From NCBI GenBank assembly GCA_964369465.1, contig CAYJEX010000021.1, positions 1 to 24,444 on the forward strand: a stretch of 24,444 nucleotides of DNA. Reading direction: 5' to 3'. A model generated the notes under the pieces. That model worked only from the letters and a program-made list of their open reading frames with translations, made no database searches and was not told the origin of the DNA. Position numbers and translations under genes: made by a program. Positions 1-6,457 of the stretch are shown here, piece after piece (positions within the stretch are counted from its first letter, which is position 1; each line of letters begins with the position of its first letter). This DNA is from CAYJHC01 sp964369465 (GTDB taxonomy: Bacteria; Bacillota; Clostridia; Peptostreptococcales; Anaerovoracaceae).

Positions 1-19
1 AGAGAATTCGGAGGAAAAC

Positions 20-946
20 ATGAAAGTATTATTTAACAAGGAAGAGGCATGGTTAGGTCTTTGCAGTGAGAAGGCGGAAGATGCGAAGATAAATATATTG
101 GGAATTCCATTTGATGGTGGAACTAGCCAAGGCAAAGGTGCGGCCTTTGCGCCAGGAAAGATAAGAGAGTTTTCAGCTGAATTTTTGAACGAAAGTACAG
201 ACAGCTGGATTTTTATTGAAGATGGGTTGATGTATGATCATGGAGATGTAGAGGTCGATCTTAATTGGGAGGAAACTTTTGATAGGATTGAAGCAGATGC
301 ATATAACGTGATACAGTATGGTAACTTTCCATTATTTATTGGAGGAGATCATTCTGTAACAATACCTCTTCATAATGCTTTCTTTAAAGCTCGAAAAGAA
401 GCAAATCCAAATGAAAAAATTGGGATAATTCACTTTGATGCTCATTTTGATCTATGCTATGATTTCGAAGGGCATATGTGGTCTCACGCAAATACTGAGA
501 GAAGAGCTTTGGAGAATCACATAGAAGGAAAAGATTTATTCTTCCTGGGCATTAGAACGATGGAGATAGATGAGAAGAACGCATTTGATGAATATCCAGG
601 CATTGGAGTGATTTCTGCAACAGAGGTTTTCGAAGAGGGTCACATTGCCGCATTTGAAAAAATGAAGAAGCACTTTGAAGGATACGATGCCATATATTTT
701 ACTTTAGACATAGATGTATTAGATCCTGCTTATGTTCCAGGAACAGGAACTCCAGTTTTTGGTGGACTTCATAGCAGAGAATTAATATATATAATTAGAA
801 GGATGTTTAGAGAAATGCCAATAAAGGCTATGGACATTGTGGAAATTGCACCGCCTTTAGATACGCCTAATCAAATAAGCACTTGGGCTGGAATTAGAAT
901 AATTCAAGAAGTCTTTGCTGAAGTAAGTAAGTGGAAAAATGAATAA
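20..946 (+). CDS. speB: Agmatinase/arginase-family ureohydrolase
   Basis: A 308-residue protein of the ureohydrolase family, which uses a binuclear Mn centre to hydrolyse guanidino compounds (agmatine to putrescine plus urea, or arginine to ornithine plus urea). The family's metal-binding motifs are present in order: GGDHS at 108-112, DAHFD at 140-144, SHANTER at 155-161, DIDVLDP at 230-236 followed by GTGTP, and the late VEIAPPLD block with Glu near 275. Length is normal for the family. The ATG follows a GGAGG Shine-Dalgarno at about 10-14. Substrate is not settled: the loop after DAHFD reads SHANTER rather than a classical arginase SHG motif, and formiminoglutamase or guanidinobutyrase are alternatives. 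The symbol is therefore tentative. It is cytosolic. No convincing terminator follows; the next 130 bases carry only weak inverted repeats. Confidence 0.85.
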   Translation: MKVLFNKEEAWLGLCSEKAEDAKINILGIPFDGGTSQGKGAAFAPGKIREFSAEFLNESTDSWIFIEDGLMYDHGDVEVDLNWEETFDRIEADAYNVIQYGNFPLFIGGDHSVTIPLHNAFFKARKEANPNEKIGIIHFDAHFDLCYDFEGHMWSHANTERRALENHIEGKDLFFLGIRTMEIDEKNAFDEYPGIGVISATEVFEEGHIAAFEKMKKHFEGYDAIYFTLDIDVLDPAYVPGTGTPVFGGLHSRELIYIIRRMFREMPIKAMDIVEIAPPLDTPNQISTWAGIRIIQEVFAEVSKWKNE

Positions 947-1078
947 AATTGACACTCTCTCGGTAATTGATTTTTGTTTCGGAGTATTTTGCAAGAGAGA
1001 TCGGAAATCGAATCCTAATATAAGTATTTTTCCTTTGAGGAATAAGTAAAATAACAGACATAAATAAGAAAGGGCAAA

Positions 1079-1132
1079 ATGAAAGAATACTATACAACAC
1101 ATATGATAAGGATGGAAGATCTGAATCATCAT
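1079..1132 (+). pseudogene. 5' remnant of a hotdog-fold acyl-CoA thioesterase gene
   Basis: An ATG preceded by AAAGGG begins an 18-codon stretch ending in MEDLNHH. DLNHH(G/N)TLF is the hallmark of hotdog acyl-CoA hydrolases (for example B. subtilis YkhA has DLNHHNTLF), where it lies near the N-terminus. Here the similarity stops right after NHH and the frame runs into the antisense 3' end of the neighbouring GGDEF gene. The open frame formally continues to 1276, but that part is a shadow of the GGDEF gene. I infer a gene truncated by a deletion or insertion. No TLFAG-like continuation was found elsewhere in the window. The identification rests on a short motif and on memory of the family. Confidence 0.55.
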
Positions 1133-1143
1133 ACAATAGATTC

Positions 1144-2373
1144 CTATGACTGTACAGAAACAACCTTACGATGTTTTTTATTACTCTTTTTTAATTCATA
1201 CATACGAGAATCGGCAATTCCAATTAGTTCGGAAGCTTCAATTTCTTCGCTTGGATGCTTAAATGCTATTCCATAACTGATTGAGGTTGTGTATGGTTTG
1301 TTAAATTGTTTTGGAATGTCGGAAACTGATTTAAGGATTTGAATCAGTTTTTTTGTTACTTCAGTTTCGTCTACATATAGTCCAATGATTACCATCTCAT
1401 CTCCGCCGTACCTGCATACAGAGTCTTCTTTAAAGTATTCTTGTAGAATTTCAGAGACGGATTTAATATAAAAATCTCCTTCCTCATGCCCATGTTCATC
1501 GTTGACAGCTTTTAGGTCGTCTATGTCAACGAATGCAACAAAGAAGTGGCGATTTTCTTTGATCATATTTTGAAGCAATTCATCTGCATATTCTCTAGTG
1601 TACAAATAAGTTAGAGCATCCTTTATTGCAACTTGCTCTAAGTTCTTAATATGTTCCAAATCCACTGTGTTTTTTTTGCTTAGTTTTTCAAAAGTTTCTG
1701 TTTGAACTCGAAGTTCTGCAAGGTTATATGCAAATATGATAAAGACAGCAAATGCAGCTATAGTAACGCCTCCAAGAACTACATAATGAACTAGTAAATC
1801 GTTACTTTCTTCAATCCCTATTGTAAGTAAAAATGAAAATAGTACTAGGAAAAGAAGGGAATATGCTGTGGTTAAAAAGGCTAGATTTTTATTATCTGAA
1901 AGTATAGTATCGAGAGAGTTTCTAGGGATGGATTTCCTTGCTAATCTGATTGTCAAGACTGAGGCAGTGAAACAAATTATTGAAACAAGCAGTCGAATAT
2001 GTATATCGCCCATTACATGTGTAATTATATCGCCGTAATACAAAGCAGCTAAAGCTAACACTGCCAGTCGTTTTGCAAAAAGATTGATAGTGAAGGTTAC
2101 AGCAGTAAATAGAATTTGAATTACATTTGCTTTGAATACTAATTTTGTTTCGATAAGCAATAAAACAAAAAACAAGAATAGCGCAAGTGGCTCTAGATCA
2201 GGTGACATAAAAGAGATGTAAACAACCCAAAAAGAGAGGTTAATTAAACCACATAACATGTTTGATATTTTCGGAAATCTATTTGTATTAAAAATATATG
2301 CACAGTATGAGAAAAACGTAATATGGTATGCAATAAATGATAATACGAATAGGATGGATAATAATAATATCAT
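1144..2373 (-). CDS. Membrane GGDEF protein, GGDEM variant (second of tandem pair)
   Basis: A 409-residue putative diguanylate cyclase (two GTP to c-di-GMP). About residues 1-220 are hydrophobic, with six to eight membrane spans in an arrangement like AgrC-type sensor regions. A short coiled linker follows, then a GGDEF domain from about 250. Its signature is GGDEM at 323-327, with DIDDLKAVND at 283-292 and a degenerate entry motif (DALTYLYTR at 252-260 for the usual DxLTGLxNR). The inhibitory I-site RxxD is absent: FKED stands at 314-317. The ATG overlaps the stop of the upstream gene (ATGA, 4 bp), and its own AGGAGG lies inside that gene's last codons, so translation is coupled. It is a diverged paralogue of its upstream neighbour. 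Activity is uncertain because of the M for F change, although GGDE(F/M) variants can be active. Confidence 0.85.
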   Translation of the reverse strand: MILLLSILFVLSFIAYHITFFSYCAYIFNTNRFPKISNMLCGLINLSFWVVYISFMSPDLEPLALFLFFVLLLIETKLVFKANVIQILFTAVTFTINLFAKRLAVLALAALYYGDIITHVMGDIHIRLLVSIICFTASVLTIRLARKSIPRNSLDTILSDNKNLAFLTTAYSLLFLVLFSFLLTIGIEESNDLLVHYVVLGGVTIAAFAVFIIFAYNLAELRVQTETFEKLSKKNTVDLEHIKNLEQVAIKDALTYLYTREYADELLQNMIKENRHFFVAFVDIDDLKAVNDEHGHEEGDFYIKSVSEILQEYFKEDSVCRYGGDEMVIIGLYVDETEVTKKLIQILKSVSDIPKQFNKPYTTSISYGIAFKHPSEEIEASELIGIADSRMYELKKSNKKHRKVVSVQS

Positions 2374-3611
2374 ATTCTAGATACCTCCTTTTTATTGTAA
2401 AATCTTGCTTTGTTTTTTCTCATGTTTTCATCTGCAGTAGATAAAATATAGCTTACTCCTTGTTCTTTGATTTGTTTGTCTACGTATACCCAGCCGATGG
2501 AAGCAGAAACTAAGAATTCCTCCGTCTTGTTTTCAAGTTCAATATAATGATTAATCCTATCTACAATGCTTTCGCAACAATTTGCCTGTGGTTCAGTGAG
2601 AAGTACCAAAAATTCATCTCCACCAATACGAGCGATAATGTCATCTTCGCGTACAGCATTTGAAAGCGCATGAGCAATTTTTTTGATTAACCTATCTCCA
2701 GCATTGTGTCCGTAAGTATCGTTTGTAAATTTCAAGGCGTTGATGTCAATAAACAAAACGAAAAAACTACTTGAATTGTCTTTGTCGTCACATAATTCTT
2801 CGAGGCAATTCATAATATATCCACGTGTAAAAACTCCTGTGAGATCGTCTCTTTCAATTTTCGTCATCAAAGTTTCTTTTTTCTCGGTTATTTTCTTGTG
2901 TTCATCTAAAATTTTGTCAGAATATCTCTTGTATATGTTCGCATCTACTAAATTTATTGAGTATATAAAGAACAAATAGAAAAGAAGCATTGCGCTAAGA
3001 GATATAGCAATTGAGAGAAAAATTTGTTCTGGGAAATATGTTTGTCCAATCATTGTATTTGTGTGGTAAAGCTGGACAGTAATTATAAGGAAAATTGAAG
3101 CAAGTAATAATATAGAATGTTTGCTTTTAACGGTTACCCTTTGAATAGACGTATTATCGATGAACTTTTTAACAAGCTCGTGTGCAAAAGTCAAAATGAT
3201 ACAGACAATGATTACAATGAAATAATCGCAAGCAGTGCCTTTTAAAAGTTCAACAGGTGGTACTTTGTATATGTTGGAAAATATAATAACTATAGGAGTT
3301 GAAAAAGCAGCTAAATGTAGTACAAAAATGGATGCGCCACAGATTACCTGTATGAAGTCCGTTTTAGAAACTAGCTTGAACTCAATTAAAAATACAATCA
3401 AGTAAGATAGTAACATTAAAAATAACGGTAAGTCTATATATTGTACTAAAGCATATAGTGAGCTATTTATAAGCGCCAAAAATGCAAATAGCCATTTATT
3501 TTTTATTCCTCCTATCAACAAACTTGTTGCGTAGGAGAAAGATGAAATTTGGTATATAAACATTGCAATTATTGAGAGTATAAACATTAAACTGTTTGCT
3601 TCGATATGCAT
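2370..3611 (-). CDS. Membrane GGDEF diguanylate cyclase (first of tandem pair)
   Basis: A 413-residue protein with a hydrophobic N-terminal half (roughly residues 5-222, six to eight spans), a charged coiled linker (about 228-252) and a C-terminal GGDEF domain. The domain looks fully equipped: DDLTGVFTR at 255-263, FIDINALKFTND at 287-298, GGDEF at 330-334 and an intact I-site RxxD (R321-D324) five residues before GGDEF. This predicts an active, product-inhibited diguanylate cyclase. The N-terminus resembles that of the downstream protein (FSYA/FSYC, ALINSS/GLINLS, FLIEFKLVSKTDFIQ against LLIETKLVFKANVIQ), which supports tandem duplication. The start ATG has AGGAGG at 3622-3627. The signal sensed is unknown. 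The promoter is about 200 bases upstream. Confidence 0.9.
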   Translation of the reverse strand: MHIEANSLMFILSIIAMFIYQISSFSYATSLLIGGIKNKWLFAFLALINSSLYALVQYIDLPLFLMLLSYLIVFLIEFKLVSKTDFIQVICGASIFVLHLAAFSTPIVIIFSNIYKVPPVELLKGTACDYFIVIIVCIILTFAHELVKKFIDNTSIQRVTVKSKHSILLLASIFLIITVQLYHTNTMIGQTYFPEQIFLSIAISLSAMLLFYLFFIYSINLVDANIYKRYSDKILDEHKKITEKKETLMTKIERDDLTGVFTRGYIMNCLEELCDDKDNSSSFFVLFIDINALKFTNDTYGHNAGDRLIKKIAHALSNAVREDDIIARIGGDEFLVLLTEPQANCCESIVDRINHYIELENKTEEFLVSASIGWVYVDKQIKEQGVSYILSTADENMRKNKARFYNKKEVSRI

Positions 3612-3763
3612 ATGCTGTAAATCCTCCTAAATAGGGCAAAACACATAAAAATGGTATGTTTTGTCTAGGCTGTTAATCAATACCAATTCCTATAGTTTGC
3701 TATCAGTAACAATAATATCCTGATTGTATATTATTCCATGGAAGTTACTAAAGTTTTATATAA

Positions 3764-3777
3764 ACACTATATAGTGT
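3764..3777. promoter_or_regulatory. 14-bp perfect palindrome in the GGDEF leader
   Basis: ACACTATATAGTGT is a perfect palindrome lying about 30-40 bases downstream of the predicted transcription start of the tandem GGDEF genes. It could be a repressor operator. It is too short and loop-less to make a useful RNA hairpin. No regulator can be assigned from the sequence. Confidence 0.4.
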
Positions 3778-3811
3778 AAATTACTCACACTTCTCATTTG
3801 TATACAATTAT

Positions 3812-3840
3812 ATTCTAACATATGAAGGGTGTAATGACAA
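3812..3840 (-). promoter_or_regulatory. Sigma-A-like promoter for the tandem GGDEF genes
   Basis: Read on the minus strand: TTGTCA (3835-3840), a 17-base spacer, then TAGAAT (3812-3817), with an extended TGn element directly before the -10. It predicts a start near 3805 and a leader of about 195 bases. I looked for a c-di-GMP riboswitch core in that leader and did not recognise one. Confidence 0.65.
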
Positions 3841-3943
3841 GTTTTCAACATAAAATCTCTAAAATGGAATCTCTGAGAGCTGAACAAGGAAGTGGAAATT
3901 ATTACTATTTGATATAGCATAAAAAACAAAATCCGATATTCAC

Positions 3944-3978
3944 TTAAAGTTGATTTAAAGTTAGTGGAGTAAAATTAT
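3944..3978 (+). promoter_or_regulatory. Possible promoter with direct repeat for the ABC genes
   Basis: TTGATT (3950-3955), 17 bases and AATTAT (3973-3978) make a moderate promoter about 55 bases before the permease start. Two direct copies of TTAAAGTT (3944-3951 and 3955-3962) flank the -35 and are 11 bp apart, one helical turn. This is the type of layout bound by OmpR/PhoB-family regulators. The remaining intergenic DNA between 3841 and 3940 holds nothing I can support. Confidence 0.3.
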
Positions 3979-4033
3979 ATGTAAAGACGATTGAATATAG
4001 GATGTATTATAAAAATCAAAGGAGGAATATTTT

Positions 4034-5521
4034 ATGTACGTGTTTAAAAATGCTTTCAAAAATATTACGAGAGCAAGAGGGAGAACGATATTAATTTTCA
4101 CTTTAGTATTGATAATTGCAATTTCAGCTTGCATCTCCCTTACTATCAAAAGTAGCGCAGATAAAGCAAAAGAAACTGCTTATTCTAATATGAGTGTAAC
4201 GGCTCAAATTGGAGTCGACAGAACGCTTATGATGAACAATCAAAGTAGAGATCCAGAAGGCATGAGAGAAATGATGGAGTTGATGTCAGAATCTATGAGT
4301 ATAGAAGAGTTTGAAAAATATGCTACTTCTGAATATGTTGAAAATTTTTATTTTACTTCTTCTTTTTCTCTTAATAGCATTGAGGATGGGATAGAATCGT
4401 ACTCATTAGATAATGGAATGGGAAATATGCAAGGTGGTGGTGGTCAAATGGGAGGTTCGATTTTATTAAACAGCGCTATGGGAGACTTTACTGTTGTTGG
4501 TTATTCTTCTCATGATGCGATGACGGAGTTTATAGATGGAACTTTAGCTATTTCGGAAGGTACTGTTTTTGTAGAGGATGATGTTGACAATTTAGCACTT
4601 ATAAGTATAGAAATTGCAACTTTAAATGAATTAGAAGTTGGAGATACTATTGAATTGGCAAACCCTATGAAAGAAGATGAGTTGATAGAAGTGACTGTAT
4701 CGGGTATTTTTATTTCTGAGTCAACAGATGCATTTGCTAACGATATTTACATAAGTTATGCATCTTTAGAAAACATATGCAGTAGTTCTGAATTAGTAGC
4801 TGAAACAGTAGTTGATGATATGACTGGAATCGAAAGGTCTACAGCTTTAACGAGTAGGGTTGATGGTACTTATGTATTTGAAAGTCCAGAACAACTTGAA
4901 GCGTTTGAAATCGATGTAGAAAATATGGGACTTGATACAACAATTTACGCTGTTACATCAACTGATATAGATGAATTTAATAGAAGCATGATCCCACTTG
5001 ACAATTTGACGAGCTTCACAATGTTTTTCTTTATAGTAGTTTTAATCATTGGTGCGATAATTCTCATTGTATTCAATTTATTTACTATTAGAGAAAGAAA
5101 ATATGAAATAGGAGTATTAGCAGCGATAGGAATGCAAAAGTCGAAAGTGGCGGTACAGTTTCTGTCTGAGGTGATAATTGTGACATTCATCGCTGTTTTG
5201 TTAGGAACGGGAATTGGATCAATTGCATCTGCTCCTATTGGGGAAGCACTTCTTGAAAACCAAGTTCAATCTATAGAAACAGAAAGCCAAGAAGTAAATG
5301 CTAATTTTGGCGGAGGATTTGGTGGTGGAAGAGAAATGGGGAGAGAAGAAATATTTACAAACAACGTAGAATATGTCGATACGATTGTAGCTAGTACAGA
5401 TTTCAATGTATTGCTGCAACTTATGGGAATTGGAATCCTGCTTTCCTTGATTGCAAGTAGTATTGGGATTATATCCATACTCAGATACGACCCACTAAAA
5501 ATATTAAGTGAAAGGGCATAA
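4034..5521 (+). CDS. ABC transporter permease, MacB/FtsX type
   Basis: A 495-residue membrane protein with the MacB/FtsX topology: one span near the N-terminus (about 18-38), a large extracytoplasmic domain (about 40-325), then three spans (about 328-350, 378-400 and 458-482). After the second span comes the RERKYEIGVLAAIG block at 353-366, the cytoplasmic coupling region typical of this family. The extracytoplasmic part is unusual. It has a Met-rich stretch (seven Met between 66 and 88), a Gly-rich loop at 134-141, and a second Gly-rich loop at 426-432 between the last two spans. The ATG has GGAGG upstream. The stop is 10 bases before the ATPase start, so the two genes form an operon and presumably one transporter. 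Likely roles are export of, or resistance to, a peptide, lipid or other envelope-active compound; the substrate is not identifiable. Confidence 0.85.
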   Translation: MYVFKNAFKNITRARGRTILIFTLVLIIAISACISLTIKSSADKAKETAYSNMSVTAQIGVDRTLMMNNQSRDPEGMREMMELMSESMSIEEFEKYATSEYVENFYFTSSFSLNSIEDGIESYSLDNGMGNMQGGGGQMGGSILLNSAMGDFTVVGYSSHDAMTEFIDGTLAISEGTVFVEDDVDNLALISIEIATLNELEVGDTIELANPMKEDELIEVTVSGIFISESTDAFANDIYISYASLENICSSSELVAETVVDDMTGIERSTALTSRVDGTYVFESPEQLEAFEIDVENMGLDTTIYAVTSTDIDEFNRSMIPLDNLTSFTMFFFIVVLIIGAIILIVFNLFTIRERKYEIGVLAAIGMQKSKVAVQFLSEVIIVTFIAVLLGTGIGSIASAPIGEALLENQVQSIETESQEVNANFGGGFGGGREMGREEIFTNNVEYVDTIVASTDFNVLLQLMGIGILLSLIASSIGIISILRYDPLKILSERA

Positions 5522-5531
5522 GGTGAATGAT

Positions 5532-6197
5532 ATGAGTATATTTAAATTAGAAAATGTAAGTTATTCGTATGACAATAAGGAATATGTACTTAAGGATTGC
5601 AACTTTGATTTTGAAAAAGGTGTAGTATATGCAATTGTGGGGAAATCAGGTGCAGGAAAAACAACATTGCTATCTTTACTTTCGGGACTTACAAGTCCAA
5701 CGAGTGGAGAAATCATATACAATGACCAAAATATAAAAAAGATTAGTCAATACAACTATCGATCAAAACATGTTGGTGTGATTTTTCAATCTTACAACTT
5801 GTTGCCACATTTAACGGCAGAAGAAAATGTTGTTTTATCGATGGATATCAGTAGAAAAAAAATAGATGATAAATCAAAAAGAGCCAAAGAATTATTGAGT
5901 GATGTAGGTTTATATGATGAACTATGGAAGAGAAAAATTTTGAAGCTTTCAGGAGGTGAGCAACAAAGAGTTGCTATAGCAAGGACACTTTCATATGAGC
6001 CTGATGTAATCTTAGCTGATGAACCAACTGGAAATTTAGACGGTGAAACACAGGAGAACATTATGGATATATTTTGTGAGCTAGCACATAATAAGGATAA
6101 ATGTGTTGTAATTGTTACGCATTCCCCTGAAGTGGCAGAGAGGGCAGATGTGTGTTATGAATTGAAAAATGAAACATCACCATCATACAATAAATAA
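5532..6197 (+). CDS. ABC transporter ATPase, MacB/LolD type
   Basis: A 221-residue ATP-binding subunit that drives the preceding permease. All motifs are present: Walker A GKSGAGKT at 37-44, Q-loop Gln86, signature LSGGE at 139-143, Walker B VILADEP at 159-165 with the GNLD D-loop, and H-loop His197. The EPTGNLD block and short length match the MacB/LolD/FtsE group that pairs with FtsX-type permeases. I chose the ATG at 5532 because AAGGTG lies six bases upstream; an in-frame ATG at 5508 would overlap the permease end and add eight non-conserved residues. A GTG at 5523 is a less likely start. An inverted repeat that could act as terminator follows. Confidence 0.92.
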   Translation: MSIFKLENVSYSYDNKEYVLKDCNFDFEKGVVYAIVGKSGAGKTTLLSLLSGLTSPTSGEIIYNDQNIKKISQYNYRSKHVGVIFQSYNLLPHLTAEENVVLSMDISRKKIDDKSKRAKELLSDVGLYDELWKRKILKLSGGEQQRVAIARTLSYEPDVILADEPTGNLDGETQENIMDIFCELAHNKDKCVVIVTHSPEVAERADVCYELKNETSPSYNK

Positions 6198-6202
6198 GAC
6201 CC

Positions 6203-6258
6203 AGAAGTTACACCTTGAAATTAATTATATACCTCTTCAAGCATACGGTGTAACTTCT
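6203..6258 (+). terminator. Stem-loop after the ABC operon, probable terminator
   Basis: A perfect 12-bp stem (AGAAGTTACACC at 6203-6214 with GGTGTAACTTCT at 6247-6258) encloses an inner TTGAA/TTCAA pairing (6215-6219 with 6236-6240). The T-tract that follows is poor (tcccatatttt), so termination may be inefficient or the hairpin may have another role. Confidence 0.5.
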
Positions 6259-6304
6259 TCCCATATTTTGATTGCCACAGGGCATTTTATTTACATAATA
6301 TTTT

Positions 6305-6334
6305 TTGACAAAAGACAGTAGTATATCCTATTAT
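6305..6334 (+). promoter_or_regulatory. Promoter for the DUF2130 gene
   Basis: A perfect TTGACA -35 (6305-6310), an 18-base spacer and TATTAT (6329-6334). It predicts a start near 6341 and a leader of about 115 bases containing two inverted repeats. Confidence 0.55.
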
Positions 6335-6341
6335 TTTCACA

Positions 6342-6371
6342 AAATTTATAGTATTATTATTCTATAAATTT
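6342..6371. repeat. AT-rich inverted repeat at the DUF2130 transcript start
   Basis: AAATTTATAG (6342-6351) and CTATAAATTT (6362-6371) are perfect 10-bp arms around a 10-base spacer made of ATT repeats. It sits at the predicted start of transcription, so it could be an operator or a 5' end hairpin. Confidence 0.4.
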
Positions 6372-6389
6372 AAATTATAAAAACGCAGT

Positions 6390-6422
6390 CATATGTGAGC
6401 TTACTCCAGAAGTTGACATATG
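6390..6422 (+). promoter_or_regulatory. Leader hairpin upstream of the DUF2130 gene
   Basis: CATATGT (6390-6396) pairs with ACATATG (6416-6422). After one G-G mismatch, further pairing including CTT/AAG closes a seven-base loop. The hairpin ends about 25 bases before the Shine-Dalgarno, so it does not mask it directly. Confidence 0.35.
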
Positions 6423-6457
6423 GGAATAGTTAATAAATGAGAAAACAGGAGATAACT

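Noticed and set aside
949..954. TTGACA after the agmatinase gene as a promoter for the thioesterase remnant
   Set aside because: There is no acceptable -10 box 16-18 bases downstream.
1079..1276. A 65-codon plus-strand ORF as a complete gene
   Set aside because: Codons after about 1132 overlap the GGDEF gene in antisense and show no family features; only the first 18 codons look like former coding sequence.
3612..3811. c-di-GMP riboswitch in the GGDEF leader
   Set aside because: The leader is long enough, but I could not find the conserved GEMM core; only a 14-bp palindrome is present.
3863..3916. A 17-codon ORF upstream of the ABC permease
   Set aside because: No ribosome-binding site and no similarity that I recognise; expected by chance in AT-rich DNA.
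6202..6418. Shared CCAGAAGTT words in the two hairpins as terminal repeats of a small mobile element
   Set aside because: Only nine bases match, the hairpins differ otherwise, there is no target-site duplication, and a promoter and leader explain the region.
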